Assembly (NCBI GenBank): GCA_902784805.1
Contig: CACZWD010000025.1
Span: 1-32,212, forward strand
Direction of reading: 5' to 3'
DNA: 32,212 nucleotides
From: an uncultured Ruminococcus sp.
GTDB lineage: Bacteria; Bacillota; Clostridia; RUG12999
This document shows, piece by piece, positions 1 to 11,224 of this stretch. A model generated the notes under the pieces. It was not told where the DNA came from. It ran no database searches and saw only the letters and a program-made list of their open reading frames with translations. Each line of letters begins with the position of its first letter. The stretch's first letter is position 1. Both the position numbers and the translations under genes were made by a program.

Positions 1-240
1 ATTAAAATTCGCGGCGCCGCCAAGACCGAACATAAGCCCAAACGCAAGGCATACCGCGGTAAGCGGAAAAGCTATGCTCGTCGCGGCATTACCAAGATAC
101 CCGACACCTTGTCCAATAAATATCTGGTCAACTATATTATAAAGAGAATTAACAAGATTTGCTATAACAGCGGGAACAGCCATTTTAAAAAGCAGCTTTG
201 AAAGCGGCTGAGTCCCCATAGGATTTTCCGAAACAGTCAT
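1..240 (-). CDS. MATE family efflux transporter, N-terminal part (runs off the window)
   Basis: The first 80 codons of a minus-strand gene are present; the 3' end lies beyond base 1. The peptide opens with NPMGTQPLSKLLFKMAVPA and continues NSLYNIVDQIFIG, then a Gly/Ala-rich hydrophobic stretch (AFGLMFGLGGAAN). This is the usual start of MATE multidrug/Na+ (or H+) antiporters of the NorM/MepA type, integral membrane proteins with 12 helices, of which about two are visible. The start is ATG at 240, with an AGGGG ribosome site 8-9 nt upstream. A consensus promoter lies at 275-303, so the gene is probably transcribed alone or first in its unit. The substrate cannot be told from this fragment. Confidence 0.85.
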   Translation of the reverse strand, partial: MTVSENPMGTQPLSKLLFKMAVPAVIANLVNSLYNIVDQIFIGQGVGYLGNAATSIAFPLTAVCLAFGLMFGLGGAANFN

Positions 241-274
241 TATGCTTACCCCTTTTTAAAAAATCACAGAATGT

Positions 275-303
275 ATTATATACCCTTTTAAAAAATATGT
301 CAA
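275..303 (-). promoter_or_regulatory. sigma-A promoter for the MATE gene
   Basis: On the minus strand TTGACA (298-303) and TATAAT (275-280) are both perfect and are separated by exactly 17 nt. The predicted transcript starts near 268 and leaves a leader of about 28 nt before the ATG at 240. Confidence 0.85.
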
Positions 304-429
304 TTGATAAAACCAACAAAAAATCGGCATATATAATATTTCAAAAAAATACTTGGATTTTAAATAAAAAGGTATTATAATTTACAGTATAACATATATA
401 AAAGGGGAAATGTTTTAAGACCGCTGTTT

Positions 430-2310
430 TTACTCCGGCTCAAAAGCTCCGGTATAAAGCTGATAATATTTCCCTCTTTCCTCAACAAGCTGTTTGTGGC
501 TTCCACGTTCAATAATTCTGCCGCCTTCAAGCACCATTATTATATCTGAATTTTTTACCGTTGAAAGTCTGTGCGCAATTACAAAAACCGTCCTGCCGTG
601 CATAAGTGAATCCATACCCTTTTGCACAATGGCTTCCGTTCTTGTATCTATGCTTGAGGTTGCCTCATCAAGTATCATAACGGGCGGGTCCGAAATGGCT
701 GCCCTCGCAATTGAAATAAGCTGTCTCTGTCCCTGTGAAAGCTCCGAGCCGTTTGCCGTGAGCATGGTGTCATAGCCGTCCGGCAGCCTTGTTATAAAAC
801 CGTGAGCGTTCGCGAGCTTTGCCGCGGCAATTACTTCTTCATCGGAAGCGCCCGGCTTGCCGTAAAGTATATTTTCTTTAACCGTGCCGGTAAACAGGTT
901 TGTATCCTGCAAAACCATACCCTGCGAGCGTCTGAGGTCGGCTTTTTTTATTTTATTTATATTTATTCCGTCATATCTTATTTTCCCGTCGGCAATATAA
1001 TAAAAACGATTTATCAGGTTTGTAATTGTGGTTTTTCCTGCCCCCGTCGCGCCCACAAAGGCAATTTTTTTGCCGGGCTCCGCAACAAGCGACACTCCGT
1101 GAAGCACAATTTTGTTTTTATTATATCCGAAATCAACATCGTCAAATTCAACCCTGCCGCGAACCTCCGAATACGTAAGCGTTCCGTCTCCGTGAGGGTG
1201 TTTCCATGCCCAGATTCCCGTATGCTCCTCACATTCCACAAGCCTATCGCCGTCATATTTTGCGTTTACAATAGATACATAACCTTCATCACGCTCGGGC
1301 TTCTCGTCTAAAAGAGTAAAAATCCTCTCAGCGCCCGCAAGCGCCATAACTATTGAATTGATTTGCTGTGAAATCTGACTTATCGGCATGGTAAAGCTGC
1401 GGCTCAAAGTTAAGAATGACACTATTGAGCCGAGAGTAATGCCGCTTATTCCGTTAAGCGCAAGCACGCCGCCGGCAATAGCCACAAGAGCATACTGCAC
1501 GTGCGCGAGGTTTCCCATAATCGGCATAAGGATATTGGCAAACTTATGCGCCTGATACATATTTTCGCAAAGCTCTCCGTTTAAAACGTCAAAGCCTTCT
1601 TTTGACTGCTCCTCATGGCAAAAAACTTTAACAACCTTCTGCCCGTTTATCATTTCCTCGATATAGCCGTTAAGCTTACCGAGAGATTTTTGCTGATGAA
1701 TAAAATATTTCGCGCTCATTCCGCCGACTTTTTTTGAAATTATCATCATACAAAAAACAAAAACAACAATTAAAGCCGTTAGAATAACATTTGTTTTAAG
1801 CATTGCGAAAAATACGGCTATTACGGTAATGAGCGAAGAAAAGGTCTGCGGTATGCTCTGCGATATCATCTGACGGAGCGTATCCGCGTCGTTTGTATAA
1901 TAGCTCATTACATCACCGTGAGCGTGAGTGTCAAAATACCTTATAGGCAAAGTCTGCATATGGTTAAACATCTCGTCACGTATCTTTTTAAGCACGCCCT
2001 GCGCGACGCCTACCATAAGCACATTGTAAAGATATGTAGCAATTATTCCGCTCAAATAAATAAGGGCAAGCGTAACAAGCGCGTGAAAAAGAGGAGTAAA
2101 ATCGGAGCTGCCGCTCTTTAACATCGGTGTTATATAATCATCAACAAGTGCCCTTAAAAACATTGAGCCGTTGACGCCTGCAACCGCGCTGATTATAATG
2201 CATAAAAGCACAAGCAGAAAATTAAAGCCGTAGCCCTTAAAAACATATGATAAAAGGCGTTTTACCGTCATACCCATATTTTTTGGCTTCCCGCCGCCGA
2301 GTCTTGGCAT
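430..2310 (-). CDS. ABC exporter subunit (consensus ATPase half) of a heterodimeric multidrug-type transporter
   Basis: Half-transporter with an N-terminal six-helix ABC membrane domain (about residues 20-335), a linker of about 40 residues, then a nucleotide-binding domain. Counted from the longer start at 2319, Walker A is GATGAGKT (423-430), the signature is LSQGQ (527-531) instead of LSGGQ, Walker B is VMILDE with catalytic Glu552, and the switch His is 583 (IAHRL). The frame is open to 2319, but AAGGAG directly abuts that ATG, whereas it sits 9 nt before the ATG at 2310. I therefore take 2310 (626 aa), one base after the stop of the upstream partner gene. The tight coupling, and the complementary defects in the partner, indicate a heterodimeric exporter of the BmrCD/LmrCD/TM287-288 type. 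Substrate unknown. Confidence 0.93.
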   Translation of the reverse strand: MPRLGGGKPKNMGMTVKRLLSYVFKGYGFNFLLVLLCIIISAVAGVNGSMFLRALVDDYITPMLKSGSSDFTPLFHALVTLALIYLSGIIATYLYNVLMVGVAQGVLKKIRDEMFNHMQTLPIRYFDTHAHGDVMSYYTNDADTLRQMISQSIPQTFSSLITVIAVFFAMLKTNVILTALIVVFVFCMMIISKKVGGMSAKYFIHQQKSLGKLNGYIEEMINGQKVVKVFCHEEQSKEGFDVLNGELCENMYQAHKFANILMPIMGNLAHVQYALVAIAGGVLALNGISGITLGSIVSFLTLSRSFTMPISQISQQINSIVMALAGAERIFTLLDEKPERDEGYVSIVNAKYDGDRLVECEEHTGIWAWKHPHGDGTLTYSEVRGRVEFDDVDFGYNKNKIVLHGVSLVAEPGKKIAFVGATGAGKTTITNLINRFYYIADGKIRYDGININKIKKADLRRSQGMVLQDTNLFTGTVKENILYGKPGASDEEVIAAAKLANAHGFITRLPDGYDTMLTANGSELSQGQRQLISIARAAISDPPVMILDEATSSIDTRTEAIVQKGMDSLMHGRTVFVIAHRLSTVKNSDIIMVLEGGRIIERGSHKQLVEERGKYYQLYTGAFEPE

Positions 2311-2311
2311 T

Positions 2312-4054
2312 TTACTCATCTCCTTTCATCTGGGATTCATAAACTTCTCTGTATATTTTATTGTTTTCAAGAAGCTCCTCATGCGTTCCTATACCGTTTA
2401 TCTCTCCGCCTTCCATAACAACTATAACATCCGCGTCCTTAACGGAGGATATACGCTGAGCAATAATAAGCTTTGTAATATCGGGTATTTTATTCGCGAA
2501 AGCTTCTCTTATTAAAGCGTCCGTCCTTGTATCGACAGCGCTTGTGGAATCGTCAAGAATAAGAATTTCAGGCTTTTTAAGAAGCGCTCTCGCAATGCAG
2601 AGCCTCTGACGCTGACCTCCCGAAACATTTGAGCCGCCCTGCTCGATATATGTATCGTACCCGTCCGGAAAAGCTTCGATAAATTCATCTGCGCAGGCAA
2701 GCTTGCAGGCATTTTTTATTTCCTCGTCGGTGGCATTTTCGTCGCCCCAGCGCATATTTTCTTTTATGGTACCCGAAAACAGTACATTTTTTTGAAGAAC
2801 CACAGAAACAGAGTTTCTTATTGTTTCAAGGTCATAGGCTTTAACATTTATACCGCCCACATATACGGTCCCGTCCGTTACATCATATATACGGGGAATA
2901 AGCTGTACAAGTGTGGTTTTTGACGAGCCTGTACCGCCTATTATGCCGACCGTCTGTCCCGATTTTATTTCAAGATTTATATTTTTAAGACACAGATTGT
3001 TTTTGTTTGAAGCGTAACTGAAGCTTACGTTTTCAAATCGTATGCTCCCGTCCGGAACTTTGAGAACAGGCTTTTCGGGCTGCACAATATCGGGCTTTTC
3101 GTCCAGAATTTCGGCAATTCGTTCCGCGGAAGCCCTTGATATTATAATCATAACAAAAACCATTGATATCATCATAAGGCTCATAAGTATCTGCATAGTG
3201 TAAGAAATAAGGCTTGTAAGCTGACCTGTTGTAAGCTTTCCTCCTATTACATATCTCGCGCCGAACCACGATATCATAACCATACAAAAATATATCGAGA
3301 ACTGCATAAGCGGCGAGAACTGCATAAGCGGACCGTTGAGCGCCAAAAGTCTTTCGGCTTTTGTGAAAAGGCGATAAATTCTTTCAGAAACGTCAGCGAA
3401 TTTTTCCTTTTCGTGCTCCTCACGAACAAAGGATTTTACCACTCTTATACCCCGCAGATTTTCCTGAACCACATTATTTAACCTATCGTAGGTTTTGAAA
3501 ACCTTTTCAAAAGTCGGGTGTGCTTTTGCGGCAATAAGTAAAAGCCCGATACCCAGCACAGGCACAATACAAAGAAAAATCAGCGACATACGTTTGTTCA
3601 CGCTTGCCGCCATAATAAGCGAAAAAGCAAGCATAAGCGGACATCTTACAGCAACTCTTATTATCATCTGATACGCCATCTGAATGTTTGTTATGTCGGT
3701 TGTAAGACGTGTGATTATGCTTGAAGTCGAAAACTTATCAATGTTTGCGAAAGAAAAACGCTGCACATTATAATACATATCTTTTCGCAGGTTTTTCGCA
3801 AAACCCGATGAAGCCCGCGCGGCGAAATTGCCCGAAAGTACGCCGAATAAAAGCGAAATACAGGCAAGGAAGACGATAATACCGCCTATTTTCAGTATCG
3901 TACTCATATCGCCCTTATTTATTCCGTTATCTATCAGAAACGACATAATAAACGGAATTGTAACTTCAATAATAACCTCCATACTTACACAGACAGGGGC
4001 AAGAATTGAAGCTTTTTTATATTCTCTCACACTTCTAAGCAGTTTTTTTATCAT
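2312..4054 (-). CDS. ABC exporter subunit (degenerate ATPase half) of the heterodimeric transporter
   Basis: Half-transporter of 580 aa with a membrane domain (about 15-310) followed by an ATPase domain. Walker A is GGTGSSKTT (373-381) with Ser in place of the last Gly. The signature is VSGGQ (477-481). Walker B is ILILDD, with Asp502 where the catalytic Glu belongs, and the switch His is replaced by Gln533 (IAQRI). These changes define the non-hydrolysing site of heterodimeric exporters: this subunit's Walker motifs pair with the partner's odd LSQGQ, while its good signature completes the active site on the partner. The gene starts at ATG 4054; an in-frame TAA lies just upstream, so no longer start is possible. 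AAAGG lies about 15 nt upstream, a rather long spacing. First gene of a two-gene operon driven by the promoter at 4102-4130. Confidence 0.93.
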   Translation of the reverse strand: MIKKLLRSVREYKKASILAPVCVSMEVIIEVTIPFIMSFLIDNGINKGDMSTILKIGGIIVFLACISLLFGVLSGNFAARASSGFAKNLRKDMYYNVQRFSFANIDKFSTSSIITRLTTDITNIQMAYQMIIRVAVRCPLMLAFSLIMAASVNKRMSLIFLCIVPVLGIGLLLIAAKAHPTFEKVFKTYDRLNNVVQENLRGIRVVKSFVREEHEKEKFADVSERIYRLFTKAERLLALNGPLMQFSPLMQFSIYFCMVMISWFGARYVIGGKLTTGQLTSLISYTMQILMSLMMISMVFVMIIISRASAERIAEILDEKPDIVQPEKPVLKVPDGSIRFENVSFSYASNKNNLCLKNINLEIKSGQTVGIIGGTGSSKTTLVQLIPRIYDVTDGTVYVGGINVKAYDLETIRNSVSVVLQKNVLFSGTIKENMRWGDENATDEEIKNACKLACADEFIEAFPDGYDTYIEQGGSNVSGGQRQRLCIARALLKKPEILILDDSTSAVDTRTDALIREAFANKIPDITKLIIAQRISSVKDADVIVVMEGGEINGIGTHEELLENNKIYREVYESQMKGDE

Positions 4055-4101
4055 ATATTATAAGTCATACCTTTCGATGTAAAATTTTAGTCATTTTTAT
4101 A

Positions 4102-4130
4102 ATTATAGCACTTTTTATTTTTTATGTCAA
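4102..4130 (-). promoter_or_regulatory. sigma-A promoter for the ABC exporter operon
   Basis: Minus strand TTGACA (4125-4130), a 17-nt spacer, then TATAAT (4102-4107); both hexamers are perfect. The start would be near 4095, giving a leader of about 40 nt. Confidence 0.85.
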
Positions 4131-4257
4131 CGCAACTTTAAAATTTAACACAATTGTTACACAAAAGGGGTTTATTTTTTCTTTAATTTATGGTAAAATG
4201 GTAATAAAAGAATATGTATTTTAATTATATAAATTAAAGAAAGGAAACCTTGTTAAA

Positions 4258-6453
4258 ATGAAAAAAGTATCACTGTTTTTAAGTTTGCTTGCTTTAATCT
4301 CATCTTTTTCCGTGCCGGTTTTCGCGGATTGGTCGGAATCCTCCGAACAAAGGCTTGTATGGGGCGTTGACCTTATAAATGTTACAAACCATACTTCGGC
4401 GGGAAATCAGAAAATAAAAGTGCTGAGAATTGACCTGTCAAACCCCAGGCTTAAAATCAAGCTGCTGTTTGACAGCCGCGGCGTGAGTTATCTTGCAAAC
4501 GTTAAAAATCTTGCGGCGGCTGATGAAAGAGTGGTAGCCGCAATAAACGCCGATTTTTTTGGTTGGTACAGCAAGGATAAATCCCGCGGCTCGGCGGCGG
4601 GGCTTAATATTTCGGAGGGAGAACTCGTTTCGTCACCGCCAACCGAGGAGGAGCTTGCGTCAATGGTTTTTACCGACAGCGGAAGCATACTTACTCAATA
4701 TTTTAAGCCCGCTGTTTCCGTTATAACCGCAGATGAGCAAACATATAAAGTCAGTGCCGTAAACAAATACGATTCTCTTAAAGACCTCGCGATTTATAAC
4801 TCTTTATGGGGCGAAACCTTTTACAGCGAGGGCGGCACACAGTTTGTTGCCGTTATCGAAGATGGCATAATAACAAAGATAACCAATGAAGAAGGTAATA
4901 TTGATATTCCCGAGAGCGGCATAATTGTGACCGGACTTTCGGATATGACCGACTTTTTCGGAATAATAAAAGAGGGCGATACCCTTGAAACGGACATTTC
5001 CTTTACTCCATATTTCGGAGATATCGAAACAGCCGCGGGAGGCGGTACCATCCTTGTAAAAAACGGCTATGCCGCAAAAATAACACATATGCGTTACGGC
5101 AGAGATTTCAGAACGGCGGCGGGCGTTTCACAGGACTGCAAAACGCTTTATCTGATAGCAGCCGACAAAGGCGGCGGAAGCATAGGTATGTCGCTTGCGG
5201 AGCTCAGCAAGTTTATGATAAATCTCGGTGTTTATGACGGTATAAATTTTGACGGCGGCGGCTCAACGCAGATGGTTGCCCGTGCCGACGCTGACGATGC
5301 CCTTTCCTATGTGAACAGTCCCGAAAACGGATATTACCGTCCTGTAATAAATGCTCTCGGTATAGAAGTGACGGGCGGCGAAAGAGGCATAGCAGACGGC
5401 ATAACGGTAAAAACAAACGCCGATACCGTGGCAGTCGGTGAAACCGTTACGGCACAGGGAAAGGTTTTTGACCAGCTTTATTACGGTATGGAAAAACCCG
5501 AAGATGCTGAGTTCACATACAGCTTTGAAGGCGTGGGCGGAAAAGCGGACGGTAACACATTTATTCCCGACGAAGCGGGCAGGCTTACCGTCAGCGCTTA
5601 TATGAATGATTTTTCGGCATATAAAATAATTGATGTTATTGAGCCTTACAAATATGTTGACGCGGATTCTCTTATTTATAAGGTAAACGTCGGTGATACC
5701 GTACCTTACACTATAAACGCGATAACCTTAAAAGGAAAAACCGAAAAAGTAGATGTAAACAAGGTTGACATAATAATTGACGGCGATATTGCCGAAGTAA
5801 ACGGAAATGTTATAACCGCAACCAAAGCGGGATTCGGAACAATTAATTTTACCTATGGTCAGTTTAATTTCAGCGCTTATCTTTCGGTGGGAGGTGTAAT
5901 GCCAAAAGATATGCTTGATACAGACATAACATATGATGACGAGCTTTTTAACGATAATTTTACACCAATAGCCTCTATAAGCGCAGGCATAACACCTACC
6001 GATACACTTCTCGCAGAAATTGCGTCAGGACAGCTTTTGAAGCAGCTCAAAAGCTCAAAGCTTCGGTATTCGTTTGACGACCTTTCGCTTAAAAGCGGCG
6101 AATATGTATCCGATAATATAACGCTTGTAAAAGCAGACAGTGCCGAAAAGCTTTCCGGCGGAATTTCATGCGGCACAAAAGCACTTGTTGTCGCGCTTGA
6201 TAATTTTAATGAGAACGATACTTTAAAGCTTGCTAACGAGTTAAGCTATAATGTCGCGGACGGAAAAGACGTTTTTGTTGTATATGAAGGAACGACGCTT
6301 AATATTCAAAACTACGGCGAAGTGCGTTTCATTTCGCTGCCGCCGCTTACGCCGTCACTTCTTACAAATCAGAAAACTGCGTTAATTTTTGATGCCGGTT
6401 TTAAAAACGGCAAGACGGTTTACAGAATTAAAAAACTTCGTTTATGGAATTAG
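4258..6453 (+). CDS. Secreted phosphodiester glycosidase (NAGPA) domain protein with Ig-like repeats
   Basis: 731 aa. The first 23 residues are a signal peptide (MKK, a hydrophobic core, then VFA before D24). Residues about 60-375 match the NAGPA/phosphodiester glycosidase family: AINADFFGWYS near 98, the region beginning GRDFRTAAGV, and the hallmark FDGGGSTQM at 331-339. Family members remove GlcNAc or similar sugars from phosphodiester links; in Firmicutes they act outside the membrane on the wall or glycopolymers. Residues about 380-460 and 465-545 look like two bacterial Ig-like beta domains. The last 170 residues are unassigned and carry no visible catalytic motif. GAAAGGAAA lies about 12 nt before the ATG. 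A weak extended -10 (TGG then TAAAAT, 4194-4199) is the best promoter candidate. Substrate unknown. Confidence 0.85.
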   Translation: MKKVSLFLSLLALISSFSVPVFADWSESSEQRLVWGVDLINVTNHTSAGNQKIKVLRIDLSNPRLKIKLLFDSRGVSYLANVKNLAAADERVVAAINADFFGWYSKDKSRGSAAGLNISEGELVSSPPTEEELASMVFTDSGSILTQYFKPAVSVITADEQTYKVSAVNKYDSLKDLAIYNSLWGETFYSEGGTQFVAVIEDGIITKITNEEGNIDIPESGIIVTGLSDMTDFFGIIKEGDTLETDISFTPYFGDIETAAGGGTILVKNGYAAKITHMRYGRDFRTAAGVSQDCKTLYLIAADKGGGSIGMSLAELSKFMINLGVYDGINFDGGGSTQMVARADADDALSYVNSPENGYYRPVINALGIEVTGGERGIADGITVKTNADTVAVGETVTAQGKVFDQLYYGMEKPEDAEFTYSFEGVGGKADGNTFIPDEAGRLTVSAYMNDFSAYKIIDVIEPYKYVDADSLIYKVNVGDTVPYTINAITLKGKTEKVDVNKVDIIIDGDIAEVNGNVITATKAGFGTINFTYGQFNFSAYLSVGGVMPKDMLDTDITYDDELFNDNFTPIASISAGITPTDTLLAEIASGQLLKQLKSSKLRYSFDDLSLKSGEYVSDNITLVKADSAEKLSGGISCGTKALVVALDNFNENDTLKLANELSYNVADGKDVFVVYEGTTLNIQNYGEVRFISLPPLTPSLLTNQKTALIFDAGFKNGKTVYRIKKLRLWN

Positions 6454-6455
6454 CA

Positions 6456-6490
6456 AAAACGGGCTGTGACAAAACGCACAGCCCGTTTTT
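6456..6490. terminator. Bidirectional intrinsic terminator
   Basis: AAAACGGGCTGTG (6456-6468) pairs with CACAGCCCGTTTT (6477-6489) across an 8-nt loop, with T and A runs on the flanks. It sits between two convergent genes, the glycosidase-family gene ending at 6453 and dnaJ ending at 6500, and can serve both. Confidence 0.9.
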
Positions 6491-6499
6491 AAAACTATT

Positions 6500-7648
6500 T
6501 TAGAACGAATCAAATGTCTTTTTGATTTTTTCCCACCATTTAGTCTGTTTGTTATAATTTTTCTCGTTGGAGCTTTCGGCAAACTGCTGTAATATCTCCT
6601 TCTGCTTTGAGGTAAGATTTTTGGGGACTTCAACAATTATTCTCACATATTGATTGCCGCGGTTAGAGCTGTTAATATACGGAAGCCCTTTTCCTTTGAG
6701 AGTTATTGTTTCATGACTTTGCAGCCCTTCGGAAATTTTAACTTTTTCCTTGCCGTAAAGCGTCGGCACCTCAATTTCGGCGCCGAGAGCCGCCTGAACA
6801 AAGGTAATCGGCACATCACAATGTATATCCTGTCCGTCCCTTTCAAAAACAGCGTGCTTACCTACAGAAATCTGTATATAAAGGTCTCCCGGTCTGCCGC
6901 CGTTTGAGCCTACGTCACCGCCGCCGCTGTTCTGAATAACCTGCCCGTCGGCAATACCCGCCGGGATTTTAACGGTTTTCTTTATCTTTCTGCGCACTTT
7001 ACCTTTACCATCGCAATCGGCACATTTATCTTTAATTACCTTGCCTGTGCCGCCGCAGGCGGTACACGTCCTTGTTGACATAAACTGCCCGAACGGCGTA
7101 TTCTGCGCGCTTCTGACCTGACCTGTTCCGTTACATACCGAACAGGTTATGGGTGATGTACCGGGCTTTGCGCCGCTGCCTCCGCATTTCGCGCAGTTTT
7201 CAACCCTCATATAGGATATTTCCTTCTCTACGCCAAAAGCGGCTTCTTCAAAAGTAATGGTAAGTGCCATTTCAAGCGTTCTGCCCTTGCGCGGCGCGTT
7301 ACGCCGCTGCCCTCCGAAACCGCCGCCGAAGCCGCCGCCGAAAATATTTCCGAAAATATCTCCGAGGTCCACGTCCTGAAAACCTCCGCCGAAACCGCCG
7401 CCGGCTCCCGCCCCGTAGTTCGGGTCAACACCGGCATGCCCAAACTGGTCATACCTTGCCTTTTTGTCACTGTCACTGAGTACGGCGTAAGCTTCGTTTA
7501 TCTCTTTAAATTTCTCTTCGGCTTCTTTATCGCCGGGATGAAGATCCGGGTGGTACTTTTTTGCCATTTTCCGGTAAGCACTCTTTATTTCATTGTCGGA
7601 AGCTCCTTTGTTTATGCCAAGAACCTCGTAATAATCTCTTTTATCCAC
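6500..7648 (-). CDS. dnaJ: Chaperone protein DnaJ (Hsp40)
   Basis: 382 aa, standard length for type I DnaJ. The J domain occupies residues 1-70 with HPD at 33-35, the motif that stimulates DnaK ATPase. A Gly/Phe-rich linker spans about 75-120. Four zinc-binding CxxCxGxG motifs begin at C152, C169, C195 and C209, followed by the C-terminal substrate-binding beta domains. It delivers unfolded clients to DnaK in the cytoplasm. The start codon is GTG (7646-7648), preceded by GGCGGGGG, which fits the conserved [11 protein letters not shown] start. Last gene of hrcA-grpE-dnaK-dnaJ, so under CIRCE/HrcA control; a small hairpin lies in the 73-nt gap after dnaK. Confidence 0.98.
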   Translation of the reverse strand: MDKRDYYEVLGINKGASDNEIKSAYRKMAKKYHPDLHPGDKEAEEKFKEINEAYAVLSDSDKKARYDQFGHAGVDPNYGAGAGGGFGGGFQDVDLGDIFGNIFGGGFGGGFGGQRRNAPRKGRTLEMALTITFEEAAFGVEKEISYMRVENCAKCGGSGAKPGTSPITCSVCNGTGQVRSAQNTPFGQFMSTRTCTACGGTGKVIKDKCADCDGKGKVRRKIKKTVKIPAGIADGQVIQNSGGGDVGSNGGRPGDLYIQISVGKHAVFERDGQDIHCDVPITFVQAALGAEIEVPTLYGKEKVKISEGLQSHETITLKGKGLPYINSSNRGNQYVRIIVEVPKNLTSKQKEILQQFAESSNEKNYNKQTKWWEKIKKTFDSF

Positions 7649-7676
7649 GTTTTATTCCCCCGCCTGAAGGATAAAG

Positions 7677-7695
7677 GCTGCGCGCGTAACGCAGC
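7677..7695 (-). other. Small hairpin between dnaK and dnaJ
   Basis: GCTGCG (7677-7682) pairs with CGCAGC (7690-7695) across a 7-nt loop; an overlapping alternative pairs GGCTGC with GCAGCC. Only a short, interrupted T stretch follows on the minus strand, so it is at most an attenuator or mRNA-processing site that lowers dnaJ output relative to dnaK. Confidence 0.4.
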
Positions 7696-7721
7696 AGCCC
7701 GTTCCTTTCTGCCAATCAAAT

Positions 7722-9557
<1,836 letters not shown>

Positions 9558-9575
9558 TTATAACTGTAAAATTTC

Positions 9576-10136
9576 TTAATTTGCAACTTTAACCATACTC
9601 GGTCTTATAACTTTTCCGCCGATTTCATACCCTTTCTGAAAAACCTCAACAACGGTGTTTTCCGCTACGGTTTCATCTTCCGTATGCATTACGGCGTTAT
9701 GCACATTCGGGTCAAATTCGCAGCCGAGAGCTTCAATTTCTTTAACTCCGAGCTTTGCAAATTCATCAAGCAGTGAACGGTAAATCATTTCAAGCCCTTG
9801 TTTCAGAGGGTTGTCGTCACTTTCGTTTTCCGCCGCCGCCTGCGCGCGTTCAAGGTTGTCAAGCACCGGCAAAAGCCCCGTAACGGTAAAAATTTTTACA
9901 TCGGAAACAAGCTGCTCCTTTTCTTTTAGTGTACGCTTTCTGAAGTTATCATATTCGGCAAGCGTACGCTGATATTTGTCCAGATATTCATCTGCCTTTG
10001 CCGCCTTTTCGGTAAGCTCCGATATGTCCGGAGTTTCTCCCTGCACAGACTGCGCTTCGTCTTCAGCCGGAATATCCTGCTCTTTTAATTCTTCGGCTTT
10101 CTGCTTTGGCTTTTCATTCTTCTTCTCTTTGCTCAA
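9576..10136 (-). CDS. grpE: Nucleotide exchange factor GrpE
   Basis: 186 aa. The first 50 residues are Lys/Glu/Gln-rich and probably disordered, then a long coiled-coil helix (about 50-110, including DEYLDKYQRTLAEYDNFRKR) and the C-terminal beta wing with DPNVHNAVMH and a closing GGKVIRPSMVKVA. GrpE dimers release ADP from DnaK and act as a thermosensor. The gene start overlaps the 3' end of hrcA by 23 nt, so the two are translationally coupled. Second gene of the CIRCE operon. Confidence 0.97.
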   Translation of the reverse strand: MSKEKKNEKPKQKAEELKEQDIPAEDEAQSVQGETPDISELTEKAAKADEYLDKYQRTLAEYDNFRKRTLKEKEQLVSDVKIFTVTGLLPVLDNLERAQAAAENESDDNPLKQGLEMIYRSLLDEFAKLGVKEIEALGCEFDPNVHNAVMHTEDETVAENTVVEVFQKGYEIGGKVIRPSMVKVAN

Positions 10137-11169
10137 GTTTATCTGTACCTCCTCCGAGCTGCGGCCTCATTCCTTCGCACAAGTATTCAAGCGCCGAAAC
10201 AACTCTCGCGTAATCCATTCTTGTAGGACCTATAACGCCGATTGTTCCTTCATTGCCGTTAAACTCATAATTACAAAGCACAAGACTGCAATCCTTTAAT
10301 TTAATTCCGTTTTTTTCATCGCCGATAATAATATTGACTTTATTTCCGGCAGACGGAAGATTTATCATACTTTGAAGCTGTTCTTTATTATCAAGCACCT
10401 CTAAAATTTCCTTTGCTTTTTCAATATCCGAATATTCCGGAAATTTCAGCAAATTCACTCCGCCATGCGATATAACTTCACGGGTATCCTTTTCACCGCA
10501 GGTTTCGCTCATAAAGCTGACAACTTTATCAATAAGCTCATCTGCGCCTTCATTTTCACTTTTAAGTCTGACTACGGTTTCAAGGCTGATATCTCCGAGC
10601 GTCCTGCCGCTTAAAGCCTTTGTAAGCTCTGCCGAAAGCATAACGGCTTCGCCGGAATCCACAAAACCGTCAAGACGTACTTTTTTGCTTTTCACGCCGC
10701 CTTCGTTTGTAACAATTATAATAACCGCTTCTTTTTCGGAAACAGGCACAAGCTGTACGGCTTTTATTCTGTTACGTTTTTTCCCGGAGCTTATCGCGAC
10801 GGTCGCGTAATTTGTAACATTCGCGATAGCGAGAGAAGCTTTTTCGATAAGCTTATCAAAACGATTGGCTTTTTCGCTCATCGCCTCCTGCATCCTTATG
10901 GTTTCCATAACGGACAGCTTATATTTTTCCATAAGACTGTCAACAAAAACTCTGTAACCGAGTACGGTCGGGATTCTGCCGGCGGAGGAATGAGGCTGTT
11001 CGAGATAGCCCATTTCTTCAAGGTCCGCCATTTCGTTACGTATTGTCGCTGACGACAAATCTGTAACGTATTTTCTGGCGATTGTCCTTGAGCCGACAGG
11101 CTCGGCTGTTTCGATATAATCCTGAACAACGGCGTGCAAAATACGCCGTTTTCTGTCGGTAAATTCCAT
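10114..11169 (-). CDS. hrcA: Heat-inducible transcription repressor HrcA
   Basis: 351 aa with ATG at 11169. An in-frame GTG at 11175 would add two residues, but AAGGG lies only 4 nt from it and 10 nt from the ATG, and the family normally begins MExTxRK as here (MEFTDRKRRILHAVV). The N-terminal winged helix (about 1-75) includes ATIRNEMADLEEMGYLEQPHSSAGR, quoted in two parts: ATIRNEMADLEEMG and YLEQPHSSAGR, the operator-reading helix. A GAF-like core with the dimerisation insert follows. HrcA binds CIRCE and is kept active by GroE. Its own operator lies at the promoter immediately upstream (11191-11223), so it is autoregulated. Confidence 0.98.
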   Translation of the reverse strand: MEFTDRKRRILHAVVQDYIETAEPVGSRTIARKYVTDLSSATIRNEMADLEEMGYLEQPHSSAGRIPTVLGYRVFVDSLMEKYKLSVMETIRMQEAMSEKANRFDKLIEKASLAIANVTNYATVAISSGKKRNRIKAVQLVPVSEKEAVIIIVTNEGGVKSKKVRLDGFVDSGEAVMLSAELTKALSGRTLGDISLETVVRLKSENEGADELIDKVVSFMSETCGEKDTREVISHGGVNLLKFPEYSDIEKAKEILEVLDNKEQLQSMINLPSAGNKVNIIIGDEKNGIKLKDCSLVLCNYEFNGNEGTIGVIGPTRMDYARVVSALEYLCEGMRPQLGGGTDKLEQREEE

Positions 11170-11190
11170 AATCACGCCGCCCTTCTTTTA

Positions 11191-11223
11191 TTATTAGCAC
11201 TCGCTTCATTTGAGTGCTAATAA
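11191..11223 (-). promoter_or_regulatory. CIRCE operator (HrcA binding site)
   Basis: TTAGCACTC (11194-11202), a 9-nt spacer, and GAGTGCTAA (11212-11220) match the CIRCE consensus perfectly. The symmetry extends three more bases on each side (TTA/TAA), giving 12-bp arms. It lies just downstream of the -10 box and covers the expected transcription start. Confidence 0.98.
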
Positions 11224-11224
11224 T

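Noticed and set aside
802..1311. Plus-strand ORF of 169 codons opposite the ABC exporter gene
   Set aside because: It lies wholly within a strongly supported coding sequence, has no ribosome site and no protein-like motifs; it is a shadow frame. The same holds for long frames opposite dnaK, spoIIE, galM and the FtsX-type permease.
5877..6453. Metallophosphatase domain at the C-terminus of the glycosidase-family protein
   Set aside because: None of the metal-binding signatures (such as DxH or GNH) is present.
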